Assembly (NCBI RefSeq): GCF_000225345.1
Contig: NC_015977.1
Span: 461,501 to 525,500 of the forward strand
Direction: 5' to 3'
Length of the DNA stretch: 64,000 bases
Source: Roseburia hominis A2-183
GTDB taxonomy: Bacteria; Bacillota; Clostridia; Lachnospirales; Lachnospiraceae
The notes beneath the pieces were generated by a model. That model was given only the letters and a program-made list of their open reading frames with translations, was not told where the DNA came from and made no database searches. The position numbers and the translations under genes were made by a program. Below are positions 7,387 to 16,449 of this stretch, piece by piece; within the stretch, counting starts at the first letter, position 1, and each line of letters starts with the position of its first letter.

Positions 7387-9255
7387 ATGAAATGGAAAAA
7401 ATTAGTAACATTGGGCTGCGTCGTAGTTATGACGGTATCATCCGTAACAGCATGCGGCAGTAATACAACAGAGAACCAGACGGTAGAAGCAACAGAGCAG
7501 AGTGAGGAGAACCAGAGCGATTCTGTGATCGTGCAGGTTACAGCAGTTGAAGGCGATCAGATTACAGCGGATGTAGGAACACTTACAACCGCAAGCGCAG
7601 ATGCATCCGGAAATGGAGCACCGGGCGGAGAAGCACCGAGCGGAGAAGCACCGGGCGGAGACGACAGTGGAAACGGAGCGCCGGGAGAAGCACCGGGCGG
7701 AGAAGCACCGAGCGGAGAAGCACCGGGCGGAGACGACAGTGGAAACGGAGCGCCGGGAGAAGCGCCAAGTGGAGAAGCACCGGGCGGAGAAGCACCGAGC
7801 GGAGACAACAGCGGAAACGGAGCGCCGGGGGAAGCACCAAGCGGAGACGCACTGGGTGGTCAGATGCCGGGCGGCAGTAGTTTTGAGGCTTCCGGTGAGA
7901 GCATTACCTTTACCCTGACAGACGATACGGCGATCACATTAGAGTATCTGCAGGGAAGCGGCGAGGGAAATGCAGATGACATTGCAGTCGGCAGCGTATT
8001 GGAGGTAGTTCTGGACGAAGACAACCAGGCAGTGTCTGTCACTGTGCGCAACTTAAATGCAGGCGGCGGATTTGGCGGAAGCGGTGAGGTGACAAACGGA
8101 ACTTCTGCAAATACGATTACCGAGGATACCGAGGTGGATAGTGAGACTTACACATCCACCGGTGATGATGAGAACGCACTTCGTGTCGACGGAGCGACTG
8201 TTACCTTAAAAGATATCACGATCGAGAAGACAGCCGGCTCCTCATCGAACACAGAGGATGGAGATTTTTACGGACTGAATGCCGGACTTCTGGTGCTAAA
8301 CGGCGCAACGGCAACGATTACGGGAGCGACGGTCAATACCAGCGTGACAAACGGTAATGGTGTGTTCAGCTATGGCGAGGGCACGGTTGTAAATATTTCG
8401 GATTCCACAATCCGCACGACAGAAAATAATTCCGGCGGTATCCAGACGACCGGCGGTGGTACCATGAACGCTGCAAATCTGGATGTCGAGACACAGGGAA
8501 ATTCCGCAGCCGCAATCCGAAGCGACCGGGGCGGCGGTACGGTCAATGTGGACGGCGGTTCCTATGTGACAAACGGAACGGGAAGCCCGGCAATCTACTG
8601 TACAGCAGGTATCAGTGTGTCAGACGCGACTCTGACAGCGAATGCCAGCGAGGGCGTTGTGGTAGAGGGCAAGAATTCCGTTGCACTGACCGACTGTGAA
8701 GTGACAGGAAATATGAGCAACACTTATAATGGAGACTCGGACGAAAACATTCACTGCATTATGATTTACCAGAGCATGTCCGGTGATGCAGATGTCGGAG
8801 AGGCGACCTTCTCTGCAGAGGGCGGCAGCATTACGGCGAAGACGGGAGATATGTTCTATATTACCAATACGGATTGTGAGATTACACTCAAGGACGTCGC
8901 ATTTACACTTGCCAATGATGTATTCCTTCGCGTGGAAGGCAACTCTTCCTCCCGCGGATGGGGCACAGAGGGCGCAAACGGCGGAGATGTGACACTGACG
9001 GCGGATTCACAGGAGTTTGCAGGCAATATTCTCGTGGATGAGATTTCAAGCCTGGCACTTACCATGAAGAACGGCACCAGCTACGAGGGTGCCATCAATC
9101 CGGACGGGGACGGCGGTACGGTTGACGTGACCCTGGATGACGATTCGACATGGACATTGACCGGCGACAGCTATATCACAAGCTTTGACGGTGATACCTC
9201 CAATATCACGGCAAACGGATATCATCTGTACGTGAACGGAGAGCAGGTACTGTAA
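7387..9255 (+). CDS. Beta-helix surface lipoprotein with Gly-Glu-Ala-Pro repeats
   Basis: About 622 residues. A signal peptide ends in a lipobox-like SSVTACGS, so the protein should be a cell-surface lipoprotein. A low-complexity region (residues about 75-160) repeats units such as GAPGEAPSGEAPGG. After residue 245 come Thr/Asp/Asn-rich short strands with regular TLKDITI, ATITGAT and VNISDST patterns, typical of a right-handed parallel beta-helix. Homologs are often called carbohydrate-binding proteins, but no catalytic residues are recognisable. GAGG lies one base before an ATG at 7378, too close, and ten before the ATG at 7387, which I prefer. It may bind polysaccharide or act as an adhesin. 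Confidence 0.75.
   Translation: MKWKKLVTLGCVVVMTVSSVTACGSNTTENQTVEATEQSEENQSDSVIVQVTAVEGDQITADVGTLTTASADASGNGAPGGEAPSGEAPGGDDSGNGAPGEAPGGEAPSGEAPGGDDSGNGAPGEAPSGEAPGGEAPSGDNSGNGAPGEAPSGDALGGQMPGGSSFEASGESITFTLTDDTAITLEYLQGSGEGNADDIAVGSVLEVVLDEDNQAVSVTVRNLNAGGGFGGSGEVTNGTSANTITEDTEVDSETYTSTGDDENALRVDGATVTLKDITIEKTAGSSSNTEDGDFYGLNAGLLVLNGATATITGATVNTSVTNGNGVFSYGEGTVVNISDSTIRTTENNSGGIQTTGGGTMNAANLDVETQGNSAAAIRSDRGGGTVNVDGGSYVTNGTGSPAIYCTAGISVSDATLTANASEGVVVEGKNSVALTDCEVTGNMSNTYNGDSDENIHCIMIYQSMSGDADVGEATFSAEGGSITAKTGDMFYITNTDCEITLKDVAFTLANDVFLRVEGNSSSRGWGTEGANGGDVTLTADSQEFAGNILVDEISSLALTMKNGTSYEGAINPDGDGGTVDVTLDDDSTWTLTGDSYITSFDGDTSNITANGYHLYVNGEQVL
7608..7868 (+). repeat. In-frame tandem repeat coding for Gly/Glu/Ala/Pro units
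   Basis: Imperfect repeats of a 9- to 12-base unit of the form GGAGAAGCACCGGGC, interrupted by a GACGACAGTGGAAACGGAGC unit that recurs three times with small changes. Period multiples of three keep the frame, so length changes by slippage would alter the linker but not break the protein. Confidence 0.8.
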
Positions 9256-9310
9256 CAGATTGGAGAGGCAGTTGAAAAGAGGCTGCCACATATCACAGGT
9301 GGCAGTTGAT

Positions 9311-9862
9311 GATAAGTAATATTACAGGAAGCACATGATGCAGATTCCGGGTGGAACTGCATAGGAAACATTCGTTGGAGAAAAATGTGTGTATTTCTTC
9401 CAGCCGGATGACTGCATCTGATTCCGTGTCTCTTCCACGTTTGGACACTGACGGGTGCATGTCCGACACACCGGAGACAATGGGCGGACTTTCTGGTGTC
9501 CCTAATGGCACCTCTTCACAGACAATATAAAACCGCGCGAACCGAACTCGCCGGCATTTGCTATTGAAAATAGGGCAGATGCCGACTCAGACAGCGGCTT
9601 CGCGCGGTTATGTTTTGTTCGACATAAAGGTGGCATTTATGCCAGCTGTTGTCTGGTGCCAATAAGGGACACACACAAAAGTCCTACAAATTGTCTTCCG
9701 GAGTGCGGACATGCCCCGTCGGAGTGCTCCAAACTTGGAAAGACACGGATCATCGCAGATGCAGCCACCGGCTGGTTAGAAATGCCGCATTTTTTGAACA
9801 GAATGTTCCCTAGGCATTCCACCCGAAATCGTAACGGTATGCTTCTCATAATATTACTTATC
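9311..9862. repeat. Long palindromic intergenic element, copy 1
   Basis: About 550 bp whose left half pairs with its right half. The outer ends are GATAAGTAATATTA and its complement, and inner blocks include a TTCCAxGTTTGGA core and GACAAT...GGACTT. The centre (9531-9609) is a separate hairpin bounded by AACCGCGCGA and TCGCGCGGTT. Two relatives lie at 27791-29814 and 53173-53706. Short frames inside it are different in each copy and lack ribosome sites, so I do not call genes here. It lies between two forward genes. Confidence 0.85.
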
Positions 9863-9879
9863 TCGTCAAACAGGACGAT

Positions 9880-9904
9880 CTGCTGAATGCGGCAGCTTTT
9901 TTTC
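9880..9904 (+). terminator. Terminator just outside palindrome copy 1
   Basis: CTGCTG-aatg-CGGCAG followed by CTTTTTTTC. It could end transcription from the lipoprotein gene. Confidence 0.55.
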
Positions 9905-10034
9905 AAGAGAGAGATTATGTATTTTAGTGGAATTATATCAGACGCTTCGGAAGAATTTCGGATATGTGGAAAAAGGCAGCAAAAGTGTGCTATAGTGAAT
10001 GAAAAGAATACAATCATACTGGAGGGGAGCAGAG

Positions 10035-10586
10035 ATGGAACTGCTGGATATTGTGGACGAAAAGGGAAATCCGACAGGAGAGACAGTGCCGCGGGAGGTG
10101 GCACACCGTGAGGGAATCCGGCACCGTACGGCGCACGTGTGGATTTTTCGCAGACGCGGCGGCGTAGTGCAGATCCTTTTGCAGAAACGGAGCGACAATA
10201 AGGATTCAGATCCGGGCTGTTATGACATTTCAAGTGCCGGTCATATTCCTGCGGGGAGTGATTATATTCCTTCCGCGGTGCGGGAGTTGAAGGAAGAACT
10301 GGGTGTGGACATGAACGGCGATGAACTGATTTATTGTGGACAACGCCGGTTCCGGTTTGAGAGGGAATTCCACGGCAGCATGTTCCGCGATAACCAGGTC
10401 AGCAATGTGTATGCACTCTGGCTTGACCGCGAGGAGGAAGCTTTTGTACTGCAGGAGGAAGAAGTGTCTGAGGTCCGGTGGATGGACTTCGCGGATTGCG
10501 TATCTGCTGTCCGGGAGAACCGAATTTCCCACTGCATTTACATGGAAGAACTGGAACTTCTGAAAAATGCACTGCATCTGCATTGA
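10035..10586 (+). CDS. Nudix hydrolase
   Basis: 183 residues. The Nudix region reads SSAGHIPAGSDYIPSAVREL followed by KEELGV, close to the form seen in the YfcD and isopentenyl-diphosphate-isomerase-like branch; the first acidic residue of the classic box is replaced, while the REL-x-EE core is intact. The N-terminal MELLDIVDEKGNPTGE is also typical of that branch. The substrate is unknown. The start is the ATG at 10035 after GGAGGGGAGCAGAG; the frame is open for a few codons upstream. It lies alone after the palindromic element. Confidence 0.88.
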   Translation: MELLDIVDEKGNPTGETVPREVAHREGIRHRTAHVWIFRRRGGVVQILLQKRSDNKDSDPGCYDISSAGHIPAGSDYIPSAVRELKEELGVDMNGDELIYCGQRRFRFEREFHGSMFRDNQVSNVYALWLDREEEAFVLQEEEVSEVRWMDFADCVSAVRENRISHCIYMEELELLKNALHLH

Positions 10587-10611
10587 TTCGAGGGGAGGCA
10601 GGGAAAACGGC

Positions 10612-11469
10612 TCAGTATTTCCAGCGGAGATCCAGCCGGTAGTGTCCGTCCTTCACTGTGATCGGTAGATAGTCAGAGTATGTCTCCTGTGCCTCCTTGG
10701 AGTAATAGCGGATGGTAACTGCGGTTGCCCAGGGGGTGTCGTGATATACGGTAGTTCCCTCCAGCAACGAAAGATCCCCCACATTTTTACGGAAATACAC
10801 CAGATCATCATGAAAATATTCTTCTGTGTCTTCCGCGGTTACAGGGATATCTCTGCCGTTATAAGAAAGCGCGGCGAGGGAGCCATAATCCTCCTGCTGT
10901 AAAAGCGCGCAGACCTGTGCGGCAAAATCATCGGTATCCTCCCGGCAGACATATTTGCCGGTTGAAAATGGGAGAATGTGCCGTCTGGCCGGAATGTACT
11001 TCAGGCGTTTTGGATCGGAACTTTTATAGAAAATGGTGCCAAGTACAGACGAGCCGTCTGCACCGGCGCGTGCCACGCGGTTTCCGGTGAAAAATGCCTG
11101 ACCGAGTGAAAGATCTGCAGTATAGCGCGTTCCATCAACCTCATATTGCACGGTTACCAGGTAATCGGAAAAACGTCTGATGATACCGGAATCGTAGGCA
11201 CCGATACTCTGGTCATATTCGGTCTGCTCCACATGAAGGACTTCGTAATCATCCGGCGTGAGCCGGCCGGTATAGGCGATACTTAAAAAGATGGTCTGAA
11301 AAAGAGTAAAAACGAGCCCGAGTACAACCAGCCACAGGGCGAGATAGAGAATACCGCCATATCTGGATTCGTTGATGAAACGCCCGAGACGGGTCGCACA
11401 AAAATGCGAAAAATGGGGGCGGAACCATCGGTTGTGATTGCCCGGGCTGTCTGAAAATGTCGACTTCAT
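10612..11469 (-). CDS. Membrane-anchored protein of unknown function
   Basis: 285 residues with one clear membrane span (residues about 40-65, YLALWLVVLGLVFTLFQTIF) after a basic N-terminus, then a large, probably extracellular part with DUF3592-like features (VTVQYEVDGTRYTADL, then GTIFYKSSDPKR). That likeness is a weak impression. AGGAG lies before the ATG. It is divergent from the dus gene. Confidence 0.6.
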   Translation of the reverse strand: MKSTFSDSPGNHNRWFRPHFSHFCATRLGRFINESRYGGILYLALWLVVLGLVFTLFQTIFLSIAYTGRLTPDDYEVLHVEQTEYDQSIGAYDSGIIRRFSDYLVTVQYEVDGTRYTADLSLGQAFFTGNRVARAGADGSSVLGTIFYKSSDPKRLKYIPARRHILPFSTGKYVCREDTDDFAAQVCALLQQEDYGSLAALSYNGRDIPVTAEDTEEYFHDDLVYFRKNVGDLSLLEGTTVYHDTPWATAVTIRYYSKEAQETYSDYLPITVKDGHYRLDLRWKY

Positions 11470-11622
11470 AGAAATTCTCCTGAATATAATGAGCTATAAA
11501 CGGGTTTGTGAAAGCTGTATCAATAGCAGTATAGCAAAAAAAGGCGGAATTTTCCACTATTTGACAGGCGGGAAGAGCTGTATTAAGATAAGGGACAGAT
11601 TTCTGACAGAGGGAGAAGACAG

Positions 11623-12570
11623 TTGGAACAGATAAAGTATTATATGGCACCCATGGAAGGTGTCACCGGATATGTCTACCGGAATGCATACGCAAAATAT
11701 TACGGCGGGATCGAACGCTATTTTACGCCGTTTGTGGCGAATAAAAAGCTTGGACACCGGGAGAAAAATGACGTCTGCCCGGAACACAATGCGGGAATGG
11801 CGGTCGTTCCGCAGATACTTACGAACCGCGCAGAAGATTTTCTGGCGATCGCAGAGATTCTGCGGGAGTATGGGTACGATACGGTCAACCTGAACCTCGG
11901 CTGCCCGTCGGGCACAGTGGCGGCAAGAGGGCGCGGCGCCGGATTCCTTGCGATGCCGGACGAGCTGGATCATTTTCTGGAAGAGATTTTTGAAAAATGT
12001 CCGCTCCGGATCTCCATCAAGACACGGATCGGAAAAGAGAACCCTGCAGAATGGGAGCGGCTGCTTGCCATATATGAAAAATATCCGTTAGAAGAACTGA
12101 TCGTACACCCGAGGGTGCAGACCGATTTTTATAAGAACCGGGTCAATCTGGAGGCATTTGCACGGGCAGAGAAAAACAGCAGACATTCGCTCTGTTATAA
12201 TGGCGACATTGTGGACGCAGCGTCCGCGGCGCACATCCGGGAGGGCTTTCCGTCGGTGGATAAGTTCATGATCGGCCGGGGACTGATAAAGCACCCCTGG
12301 CTTCTGGAGGAACTTTCCGGCGGCAGACAGGAAAAGCAGGAGCGAAAAGAGCGGTTTTTCCGGTTTCACAATGCGATCCTGGAGGGATACCGGCAGCAGA
12401 TGTCCGGGGACAAAAATACCTTATTTAAGATGAAGGAACTGTGGGCGTACTGGGGAGAGAACTTTGCGGATGCGGACCAGCGTCTAAAAAAAATCCGAAA
12501 ATGTGAGCGGGTTGCTGAGTATGAATGTCTGGTGGACGCGCTGTTTCGTGAAAAAGAGCTGTGCGTGTAG
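11623..12570 (+). CDS. dus: tRNA-dihydrouridine synthase
   Basis: 315 residues, normal for the family. An FMN-binding TIM barrel: YYMAPMEGVTG at the N-terminus, the catalytic-cysteine motif NLNLGCPSGTVAARGRGAG near residue 90, SIKTRIG, and MIGRGLIKHPWL for phosphate binding. It reduces uridines in tRNA to dihydrouridine. The start is a TTG at 11623 with GAGGGAGAAGACAG upstream; no ATG nearby fits better. The exact Dus subfamily is not clear, so I leave the letter off. Confidence 0.9.
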   Translation: MEQIKYYMAPMEGVTGYVYRNAYAKYYGGIERYFTPFVANKKLGHREKNDVCPEHNAGMAVVPQILTNRAEDFLAIAEILREYGYDTVNLNLGCPSGTVAARGRGAGFLAMPDELDHFLEEIFEKCPLRISIKTRIGKENPAEWERLLAIYEKYPLEELIVHPRVQTDFYKNRVNLEAFARAEKNSRHSLCYNGDIVDAASAAHIREGFPSVDKFMIGRGLIKHPWLLEELSGGRQEKQERKERFFRFHNAILEGYRQQMSGDKNTLFKMKELWAYWGENFADADQRLKKIRKCERVAEYECLVDALFREKELCV

Positions 12571-12756
12571 GAAAAGAGTGGGGTATGCGGCAATAGATTT
12601 GTGTGATATAACAAAAAAGAAGCTTTCCAATCTGTAACATTTATATAAAAAGACGAAAGGGACTTTTTATTTGCTGTAAAAAGTATTATACTGTACTCCG
12701 TAGTATGCTTCATGAGAACGATAGGGGAATTGGGGAAGAGGTTTTAAAGAGGGTAT

Positions 12757-13674
12757 ATGGAAAGCTATACGTTAGAGGAGAAAGTGCTTCGCAAGGTCAT
12801 GCGGAATATTCCGATGGGACTGATTGTGAGCAAAGAGGGATTTCGGCGCAAGATTTACTATGTCAACGACACGGCGTGTGAGATTATGGGATACACGCGG
12901 GAAGAGTATATCAGAAAGATGCAGGACGGATGGACGGATCTGATGGATGTCGATCTGCGGGAGGTCATCCGCGAGCACAATGAACAGATTCGTTCCGGGA
13001 CGCCGTTTGAGGTGCTCTCAAGACCGCAGACGAAGAACGGTGGTTACAAGTGGATATTAAGCAGGGTGAATGTGCAGATGCAGGAGGGACCGCTCTGCTA
13101 TGTCAGCTTTATGGATGTTACCGACCGGATGGAGCGGGAGGAACTGTGCCGGCAGGAGAACGAGGTGCTCAGGGAGCAGGCGATGCAGGACTCCTTTACG
13201 AAGCTTCTAAACCGCGGCGCGCTGGAGAAGCATGTCTGCGAGGCGCTTCAGGAGAGAGGCGGCGATGAGGAGGATGCATTCATTCTTCTGGATGTCGATA
13301 ATTTTAAGCAGATCAATGACATTTACGGTCACGGAGTCGGGGATATGATTCTGATGCGGATGGCGGGAATCTTAAACGAAGTGTTTGGAGACCATTCCTG
13401 TATCGGCAGGATGGGCGGCGATGAATTTGCTGTTTTCCTCAGAGACATCGGCGACCGGAGAGAGATTGAAGAGAAGATTCAAAAGCTTCTTACGGAGGTA
13501 CGCGCCGAAAAAGAACGGATGCACCTGAGCAAGGAACCGACAGCCAGTGTCGGCGTTGCATTTGTGCCGGAATCGGGAAGCACGTTCGTGGATGTGTACC
13601 GGGCGGCGGATCAGGCGCTGTATCACGTGAAGAACTCGACGAAGAATGGAATGGCGTTCTATGATTTTGTATAA
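12757..13674 (+). CDS. PAS-GGDEF diguanylate cyclase
   Basis: 305 residues. A PAS domain covers about residues 15-130 (YYVNDTACEIMGYTREEYI, then an ending of the form SFMDVTDRME), then a linker helix, then a GGDEF domain (155-305) with an intact active site RMGGDEFAVF and the DVDNFKQINDIYGH motif. It should make cyclic di-GMP in response to a signal bound by PAS. No membrane segment, so it is cytosolic. The RxxD product-inhibition site expected shortly before GGDEF is not present. Two HD-GYP-type proteins elsewhere in the window (29811-30875, 53705-55591) could degrade the product. Confidence 0.9.
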   Translation: MESYTLEEKVLRKVMRNIPMGLIVSKEGFRRKIYYVNDTACEIMGYTREEYIRKMQDGWTDLMDVDLREVIREHNEQIRSGTPFEVLSRPQTKNGGYKWILSRVNVQMQEGPLCYVSFMDVTDRMEREELCRQENEVLREQAMQDSFTKLLNRGALEKHVCEALQERGGDEEDAFILLDVDNFKQINDIYGHGVGDMILMRMAGILNEVFGDHSCIGRMGGDEFAVFLRDIGDRREIEEKIQKLLTEVRAEKERMHLSKEPTASVGVAFVPESGSTFVDVYRAADQALYHVKNSTKNGMAFYDFV

Positions 13675-13773
13675 TTTTTCCTATTGAAAAAAATCATCAT
13701 ATACTGTAAGATTAAGATGTTATATGACTGACGGAACAAGTGGAAGAACCACATGGAGTATAACGTATCTAAT

Positions 13774-13816
13774 GCCGACCGTCTGGGCGAATGTACCCGG
13801 GCAGTCGGCTTGTTTT
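13774..13816 (+). terminator. Intrinsic terminator behind the GGDEF gene
   Basis: GCCGAC/GTCGGC outer stem with an inner GTCTGGG/CCCGGGC stem (two wobble pairs), followed by TTGTTTT. The rest of the 400-base gap to pflB holds only the promoter described next. Confidence 0.7.
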
Positions 13817-13948
13817 GAATCAGGGGCTTTTTATCGGAAAAGTACCCGGGATTCCCATCTCTAAGACAAAAGATGCTTTGGTTCAAAAAGCATAAAATAC
13901 CCACTGAGAGTAAGACAAGACAAACATGCCTGGCAACAAAACTTGATA

Positions 13949-14001
13949 TTGACAGGGAAAAGTGTGCTGTGCTATAGTCGTAAAGGTTAGCCGCAACTAA
14001 C
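13949..14001 (+). promoter_or_regulatory. pflB promoter with inverted repeat at the start site
   Basis: TTGACA (13949-13954), 18 bases, TATAGT (13973-13978). An inverted repeat GTTAG-ccgcaa-CTAAC (13986-14001) sits where transcription should begin, suggesting an operator. A similar TTAGT...ACTAA site lies at the start point of the gene at 58955. Confidence 0.65.
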
Positions 14002-14076
14002 TAATATCATGTTTTGGCAATGCTGCCTGCGGGCAGGGAACATAATCACATTACAAAGTAAGCAGGAGGAAGAATC

Positions 14077-16305
14077 ATGCAGAATGAATGGAGAGGCTTT
14101 CAGCGGGGAAGCTGGGAGGAAGAGATCAATGTCAGAGATTTTATCCAGAAAAACTATACGCCTTACGACGGGGACGACAGCTTTCTGGAAGGACCGACGC
14201 AGGATACGACAGATTTATGGAACGAAGTGTTAGAACTGTCGAAGCAGGAGCGTGAGGCAGGCGGTGTCCTCGATATGGATACCAAGATTATCTCCACGAT
14301 CACATCCCACGGACCGGGCTATCTGGACAAGAGCAAGGAGAAGATTGTCGGCTTTCAGACAGATAAGCCGTTCAAGCGTTCCCTGCAGCCGTACGGCGGA
14401 ATCCGCATGGCAGTGAAAGCCTGCGAGGATAACGGCTACCATGTAGATCCGGAAGTGGTGGAATATTTTACCACGCACAGAAAGACACACAACGCCGGTG
14501 TATTTGATGCTTACACACCGGAGATGCGCGCATGCCGTTCGGCACACATCATCACGGGACTTCCGGATGCATATGGCCGCGGACGTATTATCGGCGATTA
14601 CAGAAGACCGGCACTCTACGGTGTGGATCGCCTGATCGAGGACAAGGAAGAACAGCTCGCAACGACCCGTACGATCATGTATTCGGATGTCATCCGTGAG
14701 CGTGAGGAGCTTTCCGAGCAGATCCGCGCACTCAAGATGCTGAAAGAGCTTGCAAAGATTTACGGCTGTGACATTTCCAAGCCGGCGAACAACGTGCTGG
14801 AAGCGACGCAGGCGGTATATTTTTCTTACCTTGCAGCAGTCAAGGAGCAGAACGGTGCGGCAATGAGCCTTGGACGTACCTCCACATTCCTCGACATCTA
14901 TGCGGAGCGCGATCTCAAGGAAAGAACGTTCACAGAGAAGGAGATCCAGGAGATCATCGACCAGTTTGTCATGAAGCTGCGCTGCGTGAAGTTTGCACGT
15001 ACGCCGGAGTACAACTCCATCTTCGCTGGGGATCCGACCTGGGTGACGGAGTCGATCGGCGGAATCGGTGTGGACGGCAGACATATGGTGACGAAGATGT
15101 CCTACCGCTACTTAAATACACTCAACAACATCGGAGCAGCGCCGGAGCCGAATATGACCGTGCTCTGGTCGGTACAGCTTCCAGAGAACTTTAAGCGTTT
15201 CTGCGCACAGACATCCATCAGGCACTCTGCGATCCAGTACGAGAATGATGACATCATGCGTGTGGTACACGGGGATGATTACGGAATTGCATGCTGTGTA
15301 TCCTCCATGCGCATCGGTAAGGAGATGCAGTTCTTCGGCGCCCGCGCCAACCTTGCAAAGTGCCTTCTGTACGCGATCAACGGCGGTGTAGATGAGATCA
15401 GCGGCAAGCAGGTCGGACCGAAGTACCGCCCGATCACTTCCGAGTACCTGGATTACGACGAGGTGTGGGATAAGTATAAGGATATGATGAAGTGGCTGGC
15501 AGGTGTTTATGTCAATGCCTTAAACATCATTCATTATATGCATGACAAATACTGCTACGAGAAGCTGGAGATGGCGCTTCATGACAAGAAGGTGCGCCGC
15601 TGGTTCGCGACCGGAATCGCTGGTTTTTCCGTTGTGGCGGATTCCCTGTCTGCCATCAAGTACGCAAAGGTAAAGCCGATCCGCGATGAGAACGGAATCA
15701 CTGTAGACTTCGAGGTGGAGGGTGACTTCCCGAAATACGGAAATGATGACGACCGCGTCGACGACATTGCAAAGGAAGTGCTTCACACATTCATCGGCTA
15801 TGTCAAGGGCAACCACACCTACCGCGGCGGAATCCCGACGACATCGATCCTCACGATCACATCCAACGTATCCTACGGCAAGAACACAGGTGCGACACCG
15901 GATGGCAGAAAGAAGGGTGTTGCCTTTGCACCGGGCGCAAACCCGATGCACGGACGCGACACGAACGGTGCGGTAGCATCTCTCGCGTCGGTAGCGAAAA
16001 TGCCGTTTATGGATTCCCAGGATGGTATCTCCAACACGTTTACCATCGTGCCGGATGCACTCGGCAAGGATGAGAAGGGCGAGGAGCAGAACCTTGTGGC
16101 GCTGCTGGATGCTTACGTCGAGAAGGGCGGACATCACTTGAACGTCAACGTATTGAACCGCGAGACGCTTTTGGATGCACAGAAACACCCGGAGCAGTAT
16201 CCGCAGCTCACAATCCGTGTTTCCGGATATGCGGTAAACTTTATCAAGCTGACCAAAGAGCAGCAGGACGAAGTCATTGCAAGAACCTTCCACGAGCGCA
16301 TGTAA
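14077..16305 (+). CDS. pflB: Formate C-acetyltransferase (pyruvate formate-lyase)
   Basis: 742 residues, normal size. It converts pyruvate and CoA to acetyl-CoA and formate in anaerobic fermentation. The adjacent catalytic cysteines are in [12 protein letters not shown] (residues about 407-413) and the glycyl-radical motif [12 protein letters not shown] is near the C-terminus. AGCAGGAGG precedes the ATG. The activating enzyme follows 144 bases downstream, separated by a large hairpin (16335-16405). Confidence 0.97.
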   Translation: MQNEWRGFQRGSWEEEINVRDFIQKNYTPYDGDDSFLEGPTQDTTDLWNEVLELSKQEREAGGVLDMDTKIISTITSHGPGYLDKSKEKIVGFQTDKPFKRSLQPYGGIRMAVKACEDNGYHVDPEVVEYFTTHRKTHNAGVFDAYTPEMRACRSAHIITGLPDAYGRGRIIGDYRRPALYGVDRLIEDKEEQLATTRTIMYSDVIREREELSEQIRALKMLKELAKIYGCDISKPANNVLEATQAVYFSYLAAVKEQNGAAMSLGRTSTFLDIYAERDLKERTFTEKEIQEIIDQFVMKLRCVKFARTPEYNSIFAGDPTWVTESIGGIGVDGRHMVTKMSYRYLNTLNNIGAAPEPNMTVLWSVQLPENFKRFCAQTSIRHSAIQYENDDIMRVVHGDDYGIACCVSSMRIGKEMQFFGARANLAKCLLYAINGGVDEISGKQVGPKYRPITSEYLDYDEVWDKYKDMMKWLAGVYVNALNIIHYMHDKYCYEKLEMALHDKKVRRWFATGIAGFSVVADSLSAIKYAKVKPIRDENGITVDFEVEGDFPKYGNDDDRVDDIAKEVLHTFIGYVKGNHTYRGGIPTTSILTITSNVSYGKNTGATPDGRKKGVAFAPGANPMHGRDTNGAVASLASVAKMPFMDSQDGISNTFTIVPDALGKDEKGEEQNLVALLDAYVEKGGHHLNVNVLNRETLLDAQKHPEQYPQLTIRVSGYAVNFIKLTKEQQDEVIARTFHERM

Positions 16306-16334
16306 TTCATGTGGAAGTGATACAGACAGGATAA

Positions 16335-16405
16335 ATCGCGCGAACCGGAACCGGTGCCCTGCTGCTTTTGCGGCTGGGACACCGGGATAAGCCGGCTCGC
16401 GCGAT
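16335..16405. repeat. Large hairpin between pflB and pflA
   Basis: Outer stem ATCGCGCGA/TCGCGCGAT, then CCGGTG/CACCGG and an inner GC-rich stem. No T-run follows. It shares CGCGCGAACCG with the centre of the palindromic elements at 9531-9609 and 53400-53479. It may stabilise pflB mRNA or reduce read-through into pflA. Confidence 0.7.
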
Positions 16406-16449
16406 TGCATTATGAATATCAGATGGATGGGATTAAAAAGGAGGACTTT

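Noticed and set aside
7557..7852. Pro/Ser-rich reverse frames opposite the lipoprotein repeats
   Set aside because: Produced by the repetitive coding sequence of the forward gene.
9293..9511. Reverse frame (MPLGTPESPPIV...) in palindrome copy 1, with a similar frame at 53498-53689
   Set aside because: The frames follow the arm repeat; ends and downstream residues differ, there is no ribosome site, and the palindrome produces matching frames on both strands.
9656..9886. Forward frame with ECSKLGK, also seen at 29537-29911
   Set aside because: Same cause: it reads through the other repeat arm. Not conserved as protein beyond the arm.
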